A DNA stretch of 64,000 nt from Bordetella parapertussis (GTDB lineage: Bacteria; Pseudomonadota; Gammaproteobacteria; Burkholderiales; SG8-41): assembly GCA_945885345.1 (NCBI GenBank), contig CAMCYP010000002.1, positions 62,001-126,000 of the forward strand. The letters run 5' to 3'. The position numbers were made by a program, and so were the translations under genes. Every line of letters starts with the position of its first letter. Positions within the stretch are counted from its first letter, which is position 1. The notes beneath the pieces are model-generated. The model searched no databases. It saw nothing but the letters and a program-made list of their open reading frames with translations, and was not told the DNA's origin. Positions 36,295 through 45,046 of this stretch are shown piece by piece.

Positions 36295-37083
36295 CTACGC
36301 CTTGGCGCGCAGCACCGGGCTGCGCAGGGTGCCGATGTCCTTCTGGATGATTTCGCAGACATCACCGTGTTTCAGATTGGGTTCTGTCGCATCGTCAGTA
36401 CCGAGCCAGATCACATCGCCGGGATGCAGGGTCATGTAACGCGTGATCTCGGCGATGTAGCGCTGCGCCGAGAACAGCATCTTGCCGGTGTTGTAACCGG
36501 CGACGCGCTGGCCGTTCATGTGAATCTCGACATCGAGATTCATCGGATCGAGACCCGTGGTGATGAACGGCCCCATCGGTTTCCAGGTGTCGCAGTTCTT
36601 CGCGCGCCACAGCGTGCGGTCGGATTTCTGCCAGTTGCGTTCGCTGACATCGTTGCCCAGGGTGTAGCCGAGAATGCAGGACAGCGCGTTTTCTTCAGTC
36701 AGGTTTTTCGCGGTCTTGCCGACCACCGCCACCAACTCACCCTCGAACTGCACCATGTCGGAGGCATCGGCGGGAATCACGATGGCCTCATCGGTGGCGC
36801 ACAAGGCGTTGAATGAGCGATAACCGACGTCGGCCTTCTCCGGATATTTGGGTGCCACACCTTTGCGTTTGGCACCCCACTCGATGTGCGCGGCGTAGTT
36901 CAGGCCGGCGCAGTAGAAATTGCGCGGCTCGCAAGGGATCAGGGTTTTGAGCGCGGACAGCAGATGCAGATTGCTGGTGGGTTTGTAGCTGGTGAAGGGT
37001 GAGCCGTCGAGTTCGATGACTTGGTTGCCTTCGACCAGGCCGAAGAAGCTGCGGGATTGGTGTTGGAAGCGGCCGAATTTCAT
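36295..37083 (-). CDS. Fumarylacetoacetate hydrolase (FAH)-family protein
   Basis: The start at 37083 (MKFGRFQHQSRSFFGLVEG) has a GGAAGAGA site; 262 residues. Family motifs are FEGELVAVVGK (metal-binding glutamates), GYTLGNDVSERNWQ, TWKPMGPFITT and the late DVIWLGTDDATEP. FAH-fold enzymes hydrolyse or decarboxylate 2-oxo acids, for example 2-keto-4-pentenoate or oxaloacetate. It is the last GC-rich gene before the AT-rich island. Confidence 0.9.
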   Translation of the reverse strand: MKFGRFQHQSRSFFGLVEGNQVIELDGSPFTSYKPTSNLHLLSALKTLIPCEPRNFYCAGLNYAAHIEWGAKRKGVAPKYPEKADVGYRSFNALCATDEAIVIPADASDMVQFEGELVAVVGKTAKNLTEENALSCILGYTLGNDVSERNWQKSDRTLWRAKNCDTWKPMGPFITTGLDPMNLDVEIHMNGQRVAGYNTGKMLFSAQRYIAEITRYMTLHPGDVIWLGTDDATEPNLKHGDVCEIIQKDIGTLRSPVLRAKA

Positions 37084-37186
37084 GAGTTCTCTTCCGTTTG
37101 TTGATTTCAACATTAGCTTGAGCATTAGTTATTAGCCCAAAGCCAAGAAAAAATACCACTGCCTCGCCAACGTTCAAACATTCAAG

Positions 37187-38332
37187 CTATTGGAGTAGGT
37201 CGGTCCCCTGGAGTTTTTCTATTAACCTCCTTATAAACTCTCCTCGAAATTCACGGGCGTTCTTTTGATTTACTGCTTCTCGTGCAAACCCAATATATTT
37301 GATTTCCTCGGGGGTCAGTTTCTCAAAATCATCCAATAATCCAAACTCCTCAAGCGTCGCACGCCTATCCAATTCTGCCAGGGTAGTTCCGATCTTGGCT
37401 GAATCTAATTCGGGGAGATTCGTTTTATCAAACTCGACAACTAGTGTGAACAAATTTGCCTTTTTAAACCAGCGTGAATCGCGTCCTAATGACATAGCCT
37501 CAATAAATCGAATGATCTCAAGGAGACGATTTTTTAAATCTTCCGCTTGCGGAAAGCTCTCGTTGTAACCTTCAATATATGACTTAAGTTTATCGTTTCT
37601 AGAAAAGTATTCTCCACCATCCATGGTAGCTACAAGAGTCATTATAAATTGAAGGGCAAACATCCTTGACATATCGTTTTCCGAAAACACACCAACATCA
37701 TCCTCTTCGTTTCCGTGGAAGAAATGAACGAACTCTTTACGAATGTCTTCAGGAATCTTGAATTGAACATCTTCGGACTCAAATTCCGGCTCAATGAGTT
37801 GTTTAGCAAAACATACAAATTCGCTATTTCCCCATTGGGCATTTACTCGCTCAGTGGTGTTCAGAGCGTAGTCAGTTTTGTTAATTCGTTGAAAAATCTC
37901 TCTTACCTGATTTTTCTCGACATTTTTCAAATAACGAACTGAAATTTCATAATTAAGGAAAGTTTTCCTCTCTTCTGGCGTGAGCGCAGAGAATTTCTTA
38001 ATTGGTAGATTAGGTAGAGCAAAGACATCCGTGTCTTCTATGTAATCCCGAATTGTCGTGAGCCTCTGCTGTCCATCCACTATTTCATCTATAAGAACTA
38101 GCTTTTCCTGATCTAGCGCTCCGGGTGCCAAGTAAATTTCTGGAAAAGGAAAGTTACACAGTATTGTTTCAATAAAATTTATTTTATGCGACTTCTTCCA
38201 TACCAACTTGCGCTGATAATCTTTGTTCACAGTCAACTGGCTAGAACGCAGCTTGTTATATATTTCAATAATCTTCTGGTTGTTTGCCGGAATACTAAAT
38301 TCAAGCGCGTGTGTCTTATCCATATTAAACAT
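37187..38332 (-). CDS. DUF262-domain protein
   Basis: A 381-residue protein with the DUF262 signature: KDYQRKLVW (residues 38-45) and DEIVDGQQRLTTIRDYIED (from residue 82), the DGQQR nucleotide-binding motif shared with ParB/Srx-like and GmrS proteins. The C-terminal half is helical and lacks a recognisable DUF1524 HNH motif. An alternative start is ATG 38323. Its start overlaps the upstream gene's stop by eight bases, which couples translation. Both genes are visibly AT-rich against the rest of the window and use AT-ending codons, which suggests recent transfer. DUF262 proteins are common in anti-phage systems; this role is inferred. Confidence 0.85.
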   Translation of the reverse strand: MFNMDKTHALEFSIPANNQKIIEIYNKLRSSQLTVNKDYQRKLVWKKSHKINFIETILCNFPFPEIYLAPGALDQEKLVLIDEIVDGQQRLTTIRDYIEDTDVFALPNLPIKKFSALTPEERKTFLNYEISVRYLKNVEKNQVREIFQRINKTDYALNTTERVNAQWGNSEFVCFAKQLIEPEFESEDVQFKIPEDIRKEFVHFFHGNEEDDVGVFSENDMSRMFALQFIMTLVATMDGGEYFSRNDKLKSYIEGYNESFPQAEDLKNRLLEIIRFIEAMSLGRDSRWFKKANLFTLVVEFDKTNLPELDSAKIGTTLAELDRRATLEEFGLLDDFEKLTPEEIKYIGFAREAVNQKNAREFRGEFIRRLIEKLQGTDLLQ

Positions 38333-39077
38333 CCAGTTTGTTAAGTTTATATCTCAGCTTTTCTAGATGATCCATCTGGTAATGCTTTAAGTAAGTCCAA
38401 TCAGAATAAAACCCAACTGTTGTTCGGCGCCTACCTGTCTTTCTATACCAGTAATCGCATACTGAGCGCCACGGGGCATGCTCATAGAACAAATTGGGAA
38501 GAAAGTCGGGGCGTAGCCACCCCCTGGCCAGGTATAACGCATATTGCGTGAACAAATCTTTTGGGGTGTTATTGAACAAATTCATGCGCCAGTTTTTCTC
38601 AATCCAGTCCGGGTCAAAATGCCGGGATAGGTGGAAGATTTGTTCGATACTCTTTTCATAAAATCTTCGATTCACTACAGCAACATCAATATCTGATTTG
38701 TGCCGCGGATTGCTTGTCTTGGTATATTGATAATCAAACGCATGGAAATTTAACGTCTTAACCGAGAAACCCAGCTTTGCAGATCCAACAATAATGACGT
38801 CGTTAATACTCACTTCTAGACAATTAGCGAGGTCATACCGTAGCTGATACTCTGAATCCGCTTGATTGAGCACTTTATTAAAAAAATAACTAGGCCCATC
38901 CACAACATGCTTCTGAAAAACTTGCTCTACTGGCATCCGGGAGACCAAATCCGTCCGCAAAATATCAGAGAGCGAATTGGTTGTGGCGTTTTCTTTGGTT
39001 ACTTTGTTAATCGCGGGCGACGTAGGGCGGCCGACTAGTCGCCGTATTAGACGTTTCGCAGACCGAATTAAATTCAT
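38325..39077 (-). CDS. Nucleotidyltransferase-like protein, partner of DUF262 gene
   Basis: A 250-residue protein that I do not recognise as a named family. Residues 98-105 (GSAKLGFS) and 128-134 (SDIDVAV) have the G-S-x and D-x-D spacing of polymerase-beta-type nucleotidyltransferases. The rest is rich in aromatic and basic residues (RHFDPDWIEKNWRMNLF, WYRKTGRRRTTVGF). No membrane segment is seen. It precedes and overlaps the DUF262 gene in an AT-rich island. Together they look like a two-gene toxin/antitoxin or abortive-infection module, by analogy only. Confidence 0.6.
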   Translation of the reverse strand: MNLIRSAKRLIRRLVGRPTSPAINKVTKENATTNSLSDILRTDLVSRMPVEQVFQKHVVDGPSYFFNKVLNQADSEYQLRYDLANCLEVSINDVIIVGSAKLGFSVKTLNFHAFDYQYTKTSNPRHKSDIDVAVVNRRFYEKSIEQIFHLSRHFDPDWIEKNWRMNLFNNTPKDLFTQYALYLARGWLRPDFLPNLFYEHAPWRSVCDYWYRKTGRRRTTVGFYSDWTYLKHYQMDHLEKLRYKLNKLDV

Positions 39078-39174
39078 TGTTTTTACGCAACCAAAAAGTA
39101 AATAGGGTCAGTGTAATTTTTCTTTCCCGCCGAACCGGTCTATACCGCGGAAAACCTGCACTACCCTGATTAAA

Positions 39175-39190
39175 GGCGGCTCACGCCGCC
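39175..39190 (-). terminator. Hairpin after antitoxin gene, possible terminator
   Basis: On minus, GGCGGC pairs with GCCGCC (loop GTGA) and is followed by TTTAAT, 60 bases past the antitoxin stop. Confidence 0.5.
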
Positions 39191-39250
39191 ACACGCACAT
39201 CCACTGAAATACCCGCCTTAAAATTAAAAGGGCCAGGCTCGATATTTTTA

Positions 39251-39604
39251 CTAAGCCACACGCCGCCCAACCGGCCTCACCGACAAACGCAACCCCACCG
39301 CATCCAGTATCGCCTTCAAGCTGCGCAGCTCAGGATTCCCCGATGCAGACAGCATCCGGTAAGTCGCCTCACGCGTGAGTTTCGATTTGCGCGCGAGCTT
39401 TGCTATGCCTCCCCGCGCCTGCGCGACATGGCGCAAGGCCATCATCAGCGCCGGCTGATCGCCTTCGTCGATGGCGGCTTCTACATAGGCCGCGGCTTCA
39501 GCGGGATCTTTCAGCCGCGCGAGCAACCATGGTTCATAGGCGACTGCCGGTGCCACGCCCTTTTTGCGTGCAGTCTTGGTGGTCCTGGAGGCAGGCTTTG
39601 GCAT
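39251..39604 (-). CDS. Orphan addiction-module antidote protein (HigA-like helix-turn-helix)
   Basis: The start at 39604 (MPKPASRTTKTARK) gives 117 residues. The core matches the probable-antidote family: DPAEAAAYVEAAIDEGDQP, AQARGGIAKLARKSKLTREA and NPELRSLKAILDAVGLRLSV. These are usually paired with a RelE/ParE-like toxin directly upstream. Here 39605-39825 holds no toxin frame, so it is an orphan. It lies between the AT-rich island and the DUF805 gene. Confidence 0.88.
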   Translation of the reverse strand: MPKPASRTTKTARKKGVAPAVAYEPWLLARLKDPAEAAAYVEAAIDEGDQPALMMALRHVAQARGGIAKLARKSKLTREATYRMLSASGNPELRSLKAILDAVGLRLSVRPVGRRVA

Positions 39605-39740
39605 GAGTAATGTAATTTTGCGGAATGAAGCAGATCGGAAAACAAGAGCCGCACGCACAGTCTTGGCATCGTAATCTATAAGTTACTGTTGCCCAAGGCC
39701 CCTCTCCCCGCATGTTCGCGTGAAACGAAATCTACTTAAG

Positions 39741-39762
39741 TATTTGATTTTATTGTTATTTT
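39741..39762. repeat. AT-rich intergenic motif, copy at 39741 (22 bases)
   Basis: These 22 bases, built on TATTTGATTTTATTG followed by TTATTTT, are identical to 56259-56280. The copy lies between the orphan antitoxin start and the DUF805 stop. Confidence 0.65.
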
Positions 39763-39825
39763 TATCGCGCCGCAACAATGGCCATGGCGGCGAATCCGCG
39801 ATAGAAACACCGCGTAGCCAACGAC

Positions 39826-40152
39826 TCAACCCGCCACCGAGAACCGATTGGGTTCTTTGCTTTCCTGCGCGGCCCACACAATCATCACAATCCATCCAAT
39901 GATCGGAATGAACCAGACCAGCAGAAACCACCCGCTTTTATCGATGTCATGCAGCCGCCGCACGCCGACGGCCAGGGAAGGCAGCAGAACGCCCAGTGAA
40001 AACACGCCCGACAATGTTTCGCTGACCATGCCCAATGCCGCCGTTACAAGAAATGTAAAAAGGACAAACCACCAGTATTCGGAGCGCGTGGCACGGCCAT
40101 CAAAGGTCGCATATTTTGAAAAGCAGGTGCGTATGGATTCACCGAAGGTCAT
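39826..40152 (-). CDS. DUF805 small membrane protein
   Basis: A 108-residue inner-membrane protein with the DUF805 pattern YATFDGRATRSEYWWF, three hydrophobic segments (FVLFTFLVTAALGMV, FSLGVLLPSLAVGV, FLLVWFIPIIGWIVMIVW) and the RLHDIDKSGW loop. Function is unknown in the family. It precedes the diguanylate cyclase gene in the opposite order on minus. Confidence 0.88.
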   Translation of the reverse strand: MTFGESIRTCFSKYATFDGRATRSEYWWFVLFTFLVTAALGMVSETLSGVFSLGVLLPSLAVGVRRLHDIDKSGWFLLVWFIPIIGWIVMIVWAAQESKEPNRFSVAG

Positions 40153-40210
40153 TTCATTCCCCTTTATTCAGTCACTTGATGGAAAGCAAATTCCGCCTTG
40201 TCGCGGCGGT

Positions 40211-41500
40211 TCAGACTTCAACCGTAACCCGGTTCCGCCCGCATTCCTTGGCGCGGTAAAGCGCCCGGTCCGCACGCGTCAGCGCGTCGTCGGCACTGAC
40301 ATCGAGGGGTTTGATTTCGGTGACGCCGATGCTGATGGTCAGCGGGATGGTCCAGCTTTCGTGTAGCGCCGGGGTGTCCGCCACTTGCCGGCGCAGACGT
40401 TCGGCGAAGATTTCGGCCGCGGACAGGTCCGCACCCGGCAGGATCACGGCGAATTCTTCGCCGCCGAGCCGCCCCAGCGTATCGATCTTGCGCAGGTCTT
40501 CACGCATCAGCGTGGCAAGGTGGCGCAGCACCTGATCACCGGTGGCATGGCCAAAGGTATCGTTGACCACCTTGAAATAGTCGATGTCGATCATCAGCAC
40601 GGCAGCGCATTTTTCTTCGGCGCGGCTGACGCGGGCTTTTTCCTGTTCGAGCTGGGCGAGGAAGTGCCGCCGGTTGGGCAGGCCGGTCAACATGTCGGTG
40701 GCGGCCATTTCGCGCAGGTCGGCTTCGAGGCGCTTTTGTTCGGTGATGTCGCGCGACACCACCACCACCTTGGACACCTTGCCTTCGGCATCGCGGATGG
40801 CGCGGCCGTCGGACTCCATGTAGCGGATGCTGCCGTCCCTCAGCACAAAGCGGAATTCGGAACACTCGCCGACACCCGTCTCGACCGTCTTGCGGAACAC
40901 GGCTTTGATGCGCTCGCGGTCGTCGGGGTGGATCTCCATGAAGGAGCTGGTGCCCTGGCGGATGTCTTTCTCGCGGAACAGCGGCCGGTACGAGGGGCTG
41001 TTGTAGACGCGTTTGCCGTCAATATCGAGCACGGCGACAAGGTCGCCGACGTTTTCGACGATGGCGCGGAACAGTTCCTGGGTTTCGTAAAGCCGGTCTT
41101 CGGTGACCTTCTGCCGGCGCTGCCATTCGGCATTGCGCAGCTCGCGATCGATGATCGGGCCGAGGCGCATCAGTTCGCTTTTTTGCACATAGTCCTGCGC
41201 ACCGAGCCGGATCAGCGCCACGGCGAGGTTGAGTTCAGTTTCGCTCGACACGATAATGAACGGCAGCAGCGGGCGCAGGTTTTTGGCCAGCGCCAGCGCA
41301 GACGGCGCGGGGAAATCGGTAATGGGTTGGCCGCAGATGATGAGGTCCCACTCCTGCGCATCGAGTGCCTCGCGCAGGGCTGCCGGGGTGGCGACAACGG
41401 TGTACGTGCTGTGAAACCCCTGGCTGTCCAACGCGTGCAACAGCGACGCGAGGTCAGCGTTCGAGCTTTCCACAATCAGCAGCTGCAACCGTTGTTTCAT
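40211..41500 (-). CDS. Diguanylate cyclase with receiver-like and PAS domains
   Basis: The start at 41500 (MKQRLQLLIVESSNADL) follows GGGAGC; 429 residues. Residues 1-125 are a receiver fold. The phosphoacceptor aspartate position in DLIICGQPI (Gly57) is not an Asp, so it is probably a pseudo-receiver. A PAS domain follows (about 140-260, LVAVLDIDGKRVYNSPSY), with a linker helix, then the cyclase (MLTGLPNRRHFLAQLEQE to RLGGEEFAVILPG) with an intact GGEEF. It makes c-di-GMP. Confidence 0.93.
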   Translation of the reverse strand: MKQRLQLLIVESSNADLASLLHALDSQGFHSTYTVVATPAALREALDAQEWDLIICGQPITDFPAPSALALAKNLRPLLPFIIVSSETELNLAVALIRLGAQDYVQKSELMRLGPIIDRELRNAEWQRRQKVTEDRLYETQELFRAIVENVGDLVAVLDIDGKRVYNSPSYRPLFREKDIRQGTSSFMEIHPDDRERIKAVFRKTVETGVGECSEFRFVLRDGSIRYMESDGRAIRDAEGKVSKVVVVSRDITEQKRLEADLREMAATDMLTGLPNRRHFLAQLEQEKARVSRAEEKCAAVLMIDIDYFKVVNDTFGHATGDQVLRHLATLMREDLRKIDTLGRLGGEEFAVILPGADLSAAEIFAERLRRQVADTPALHESWTIPLTISIGVTEIKPLDVSADDALTRADRALYRAKECGRNRVTVEV

Positions 41501-41657
41501 GATGCTCCCGGGATATGACACCGTGCTGGGGCGACTAAGCTAACTTCGATTGGGTAAAAGGGCAATGTTTCGCGCGCATGACCATTGAATAAATGGTGTC
41601 GTGCCGGCGGCTTGGGGGCCGTGGCGCGGGCCGCCCCGGGCCCGCTCAAAAAATATT

Positions 41658-41672
41658 CAATAAAAACAAATA
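41658..41672. repeat. AT-rich intergenic motif, copy at 41658
   Basis: CAATAAAAACAAATA is the complement of TATTTGTTTTTATTG, one base different from the 36268 copy. It lies in the 247-bp gap between the diguanylate cyclase and YedY-like genes, along with GC hairpins (for example 41715-41733). Confidence 0.5.
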
Positions 41673-41747
41673 TTTATATTTTCAGGGGCTGGCCGGCCCG
41701 ATGATCAGTAATGCCGGGCCGTGCTGCGGCCCGCGGCGCCACGCGGG

Positions 41748-42506
41748 TCAGGACCCGCCGAACCAGTTGTAGCCCTGGTCTTCCCAGTAGCCGCCCGGAT
41801 AATCATTGCTGACGAACATCGCCATGATGTGCTTGGGATTCTTGTAGCCGAGCTTGGTCGGCATGCGCAGCTTCATCGGGAAACCGTATTTGGGCGGCAG
41901 GATCTGGTCGGCAAAACGCAGCGTCAGCAGCGTCTGCGGATGCAGCGCGGTGGGCATGTCGATACTGGTGTAGTAATCGTCCGCACATTTGAAGCCGACG
42001 TACTTGGCGGTGGTGTCGGCGCCGATGCGTTCGAGAAAGGTGCTGAAACGCACCCCGCCCCACTTGCCGATCGCACTCCAGCCTTCAACGCAGATGTGGC
42101 GCGTGACCTGTGACGTCTGTGGCAGGGCAAGCAGTTCCGGCAGCGCCCAGGCTTTTTTGTCGCGGATCAGGCCGGAGAGTTCGAGCTTGTAGGTGGCGGG
42201 ATCGACCTGGCGGATTTCGTCTTCGCCGTAGTAGGCGTTGAACGGAAACGGCTGGGTGATGGCGCTTTCGGGGTATTCCTGCGCGATGTTGGCGGGGTTG
42301 AACAAGGCCGCCTGCGCGCCGTCATTCCAGCGCGACATCGACGTCAGCATTTTTTGCACGCTCTCGTCTTCCGTCAGTTCGCAGCCGGACAGCATGGTCA
42401 GCGCACCCAGGCTCAGGCTCTGGCGCAGGAAGAGCCGCCGTTCAATGCGCTGGATCTGCGATTTGTCGTGTCCTTCGAGGCTGTTCAGCATGCCGCGACG
42501 TTTCAT
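41748..42506 (-). CDS. Molybdopterin-dependent oxidoreductase, sulfite-oxidase fold (YedY/MsrP-like)
   Basis: The start at 42506 (MKRRGMLNSLEGHD) has AGGAGG six bases upstream; 252 residues. A twin-arginine signal (RRLFLRQSLSLGALTMLSGC) ends in a possible lipobox cysteine. The molybdenum-ligand cysteine sits in TRHICVEGWSAIGKWGG, then VGFKCADDYYTSIDMPTA and GFPMKLRMPTKLGYKNPKHI are family blocks. It should act in the periplasm, taking electrons from the cytochrome b encoded just upstream (four-base ATGA overlap). Relatives repair methionine sulfoxide, but the substrate is not proven. Confidence 0.9.
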   Translation of the reverse strand: MKRRGMLNSLEGHDKSQIQRIERRLFLRQSLSLGALTMLSGCELTEDESVQKMLTSMSRWNDGAQAALFNPANIAQEYPESAITQPFPFNAYYGEDEIRQVDPATYKLELSGLIRDKKAWALPELLALPQTSQVTRHICVEGWSAIGKWGGVRFSTFLERIGADTTAKYVGFKCADDYYTSIDMPTALHPQTLLTLRFADQILPPKYGFPMKLRMPTKLGYKNPKHIMAMFVSNDYPGGYWEDQGYNWFGGS

Positions 42507-43141
42507 GAAGGCCTCCTGGTGCGCCCTGTGATCATGATCGGGAAGGTGCGCGGCACCAGCGCCACCATCACGATGTGCACGACGACAATCAACGCGAGGA
42601 TTGCCATCGCGCAGAAATGCACCAGGCGTGCACCTTCGTAGCCGCCGAACAGTGCGGCGAGATCCTGCAGTTGCACCGGCTTCCAGATCGCCAGGCCGGA
42701 CAGCACCAGCACCACGCCGCAAAGGATCAGCGCGACATAGGCGGCGCGTTGCGCGGTGTTGTACACGGACAGATCGTCATGCGCGAGCTTGCCGCGCAAG
42801 GCATCGAGCACATCGGCCAGCACGCCGCGCGGCGTGATCGGCAGGAAGCGCTTGCGAAAACGCCCCGATACAAATCCGTAGGTGACGTAGATCAGACCGT
42901 TGATCACCAGCAGCCACATCGCGGCAAAATGCCATTGCAATGCGCCGCCGAGCCAGCCGCCGAGGGTGATGTCGCGGGGAAACTTGAATTCAAACAGGGG
43001 CGAAGCGTTGTAAATCCGCCAGCCGCTGGTAATCATGGCGAGGATTGCCAGCGCGTTGATCCAGTGTGTCACCCGCACCAGCAGCGGGTGGACCAGAACG
43101 GTATTGTCGGAACGGGAATCAGGCGCTTTGTCGGTTGCCAT
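42503..43141 (-). CDS. Cytochrome b/b6-domain membrane subunit (YedZ-like)
   Basis: A 212-residue membrane protein with four hydrophobic helices. Candidate heme-b histidines are in RVTHWINALAILAMITSGWR, LQWHFAAMWLLVINGLIYV, and LVHFCAMAILALIVVVHIVM. It is coupled to the molybdopterin oxidoreductase through a four-base overlap, which fits an electron donor role from the quinone pool. It resembles the Ni/Fe-hydrogenase cytochrome b family more than the classic YedZ fold. Confidence 0.88.
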   Translation of the reverse strand: MATDKAPDSRSDNTVLVHPLLVRVTHWINALAILAMITSGWRIYNASPLFEFKFPRDITLGGWLGGALQWHFAAMWLLVINGLIYVTYGFVSGRFRKRFLPITPRGVLADVLDALRGKLAHDDLSVYNTAQRAAYVALILCGVVLVLSGLAIWKPVQLQDLAALFGGYEGARLVHFCAMAILALIVVVHIVMVALVPRTFPIMITGRTRRPS

Positions 43142-43351
43142 GGTCCTGGGTATCCGTATGTCCTGCGCGTATGTCTTGCGGTTGTCCTGCGGTTGCCGCT
43201 TATCTTACAGCGCATCCGCAAAAATCCCATAAAAATGGCTGGTTCGCGCCCTGTTTGTAGAATTAAAAGCAGCAGAGTCCGGATTAACCGGCCGCCATGG
43301 GCGAAAATCAGCCGGCCTGCCGTCCATCCACCGCCACTCACCATCAAAACC

Positions 43352-44170
43352 ATGTCCGGCCCATTGCTGACCCAGCCAGTACACGACACTTTGCGCGCCG
43401 CCTTGCGTGCCGGTGCCATGACAGCCAATTGTTCGCTGGACCTTAACCGCACGCAGACGACGGTCGCGGTGGATGCTGCGGGCTGGACCTGGAAAGGCCA
43501 GCAATATCCCTGGCTCGACAGTTGTCGCGAGCGGACGATTTATCACTGGACGGCCGAGGGCTTTGCGCCGGTGTCGCGCTTCACGAAATCGCTGATCAAG
43601 CTGGTGCCCACCGATTGGGGCGCGCCAACCTTTGAAATCGACGGCATCAAGATGCTGCCCACGGCACAGGTGTCGCCGTATACGGATGCGGAACGCAAGG
43701 TCGGACTGATACAGCCGCGCGGCAAGGTGATCCTCGATACCTGCGGTGGCCTGGGATATTTTGCGGCGTGGTGCCTGCAGGGTCAGGCGCAGCAGATTCT
43801 TTCCTTTGAAAAAAATCCCGATGTAATCTGGCTGCGCGGCATCAATCCCTGGTCGCCGCCAGTCGGCCCGGTGCTGACGCTGACGCAGGGCGACATCACG
43901 CAGGCGATTGCGGGCATTGCCGCCGCATCCGTCGATGCGATCCTGCATGATCCGCCGCGCTTCGGCATCGCCGGCGAACTCTATTCACAGGTTTTTTACG
44001 ACCAGCTCGCCCGCGTCATCAAACGCCGCGGCAAGCTGTTTCATTACACCGGCTCCCCCAACAAACTGACCAGCGGCCGCGATGTGCCGGAAGAAGTGAC
44101 CAAACGCCTGCAGCGTGCCGGGTTTGTGGTGGCGGTGAATGGCGACGGCCTGCTGGCGGTGCGGCAGTAA
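43352..44170 (+). CDS. SAM-dependent methyltransferase
   Basis: The start at 43352 (MSGPLLTQPVHDTLRAAL) gives 272 residues; the frame is open far upstream, but opposite the cytochrome gene. Motif I is KVILDTCGGLGYFAAW, followed by SFEKNPDVIWL (acidic motif II), GDITQAI and the catalytic-type HDPPRF. Substrate unknown; the D-P-P-R motif recalls N-methyltransferases of nucleic acids. Its last 304 bases recur nearly unchanged at 53004-53307, with a nine-kilobase catabolic island between. Confidence 0.88.
   Translation: MSGPLLTQPVHDTLRAALRAGAMTANCSLDLNRTQTTVAVDAAGWTWKGQQYPWLDSCRERTIYHWTAEGFAPVSRFTKSLIKLVPTDWGAPTFEIDGIKMLPTAQVSPYTDAERKVGLIQPRGKVILDTCGGLGYFAAWCLQGQAQQILSFEKNPDVIWLRGINPWSPPVGPVLTLTQGDITQAIAGIAAASVDAILHDPPRFGIAGELYSQVFYDQLARVIKRRGKLFHYTGSPNKLTSGRDVPEEVTKRLQRAGFVVAVNGDGLLAVRQ
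43867..44170. repeat. Left copy of 304-bp direct repeat (methyltransferase 3' end)
   Basis: Aligned without gaps to 53004-53307, with ten mismatches by my count (about 97% identity), most of them in the last third. Both copies run to the stop codon. Confidence 0.9.
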
Positions 44171-44278
44171 GATTTTTCGGCGGGGGCTGGTGGCGAGCAA
44201 TGCGGCGGCGGCCCTACCCGTCGCCTCCGTTCGTCCCGGCGCGAAAAATCCCCGCACCGGCCTGGTCGGAGCCGCGGA

Positions 44279-45046
44279 TCAGCCGCGCCGCGTGCTTTTT
44301 GATGGCCAGGGCCACCGGCCTCCCAAGGAGACCGTTACCGAACGGCAGGCGTTGACCAACAGTGATGATAACTGCCGGATGTTGGCTGCGGTAAAACGTT
44401 CCTTGGGTCCAGACAACGAGATCGCACCATAAAACTCGCCTTCGGGACCGAACACCGGCGCAGCCACGGCTGCGCAGGCGGGGTCTCGCTCGCCGAAAGA
44501 TGCGCTGACCATATCGATGTCCTGCCAGGAATTCTCTGGGTTCGGTTTTTCGAATGCGCGGATGACGGTACCGGCCGCGCCGCGGTCAATCGGCAACAGA
44601 TCGCCGGCGTGCACACTGTCGAGCGTCGAGTGCCGGGAATCCACGCGAAAAAGGCAGAGCCGATGCTTGCGGTCATGCCGGACGTGAAACGAAGGACTTT
44701 CAGCGCCCTGCGTAACCAGGCGTTCCAGCACTGGCAACAACTGCGCCCTCAGGTGATAGGTGGCCTCGAAAGAACGGCCCAGCCGGAATGCGAGCGGTCC
44801 CAGCGCGTATTTGCGGTCGGCGCGCACAACAACCAGGGAAAAACGCTCCAGCGAAACAATGAGCCGCAACAGTGTGCTTTTGTAGAGACCCGTCTGCCGC
44901 GAAAGCTCGGCCAGCGACAGGGGTTCACCCGCCGCTTCGAGCACGGTGACTATGGTCAGGGCGCGCTCGACTGCCGCCACGCCCTGCGTACTTGAAGATG
45001 CTTTGATTGCCAAAATATTTCCGTGTCTGCGCCCTTCGATCGGCAC
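44279..45046 (-). CDS. IclR-family transcriptional regulator
   Basis: A 255-residue regulator with GTG start at 45046, abutting the stop of the upstream dehydrogenase gene. The HTH is SLAELSRQTGLYKSTLLRLI. The effector domain follows (LPVLERLVTQGAESPSFHV, VHAGDLLPIDRGAAGTVIRA). IclR proteins bind aromatic or carboxylate effectors. It is the last gene of the island operon and probably controls it; the palindrome at 50919-50943 is a candidate site. Confidence 0.92.
   Translation of the reverse strand: MPIEGRRHGNILAIKASSSTQGVAAVERALTIVTVLEAAGEPLSLAELSRQTGLYKSTLLRLIVSLERFSLVVVRADRKYALGPLAFRLGRSFEATYHLRAQLLPVLERLVTQGAESPSFHVRHDRKHRLCLFRVDSRHSTLDSVHAGDLLPIDRGAAGTVIRAFEKPNPENSWQDIDMVSASFGERDPACAAVAAPVFGPEGEFYGAISLSGPKERFTAANIRQLSSLLVNACRSVTVSLGGRWPWPSKSTRRG

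Noticed and set aside
37187-38332. Type IV restriction enzyme GmrSD
   Set aside because: Only the DUF262 part is present; no DUF1524 HNH motif is seen in it or in its partner.
41630-41733. Terminators in the gap after the YedY-like gene
   Set aside because: GC-rich hairpins are present, but no T-tract follows them in the transcribed direction.
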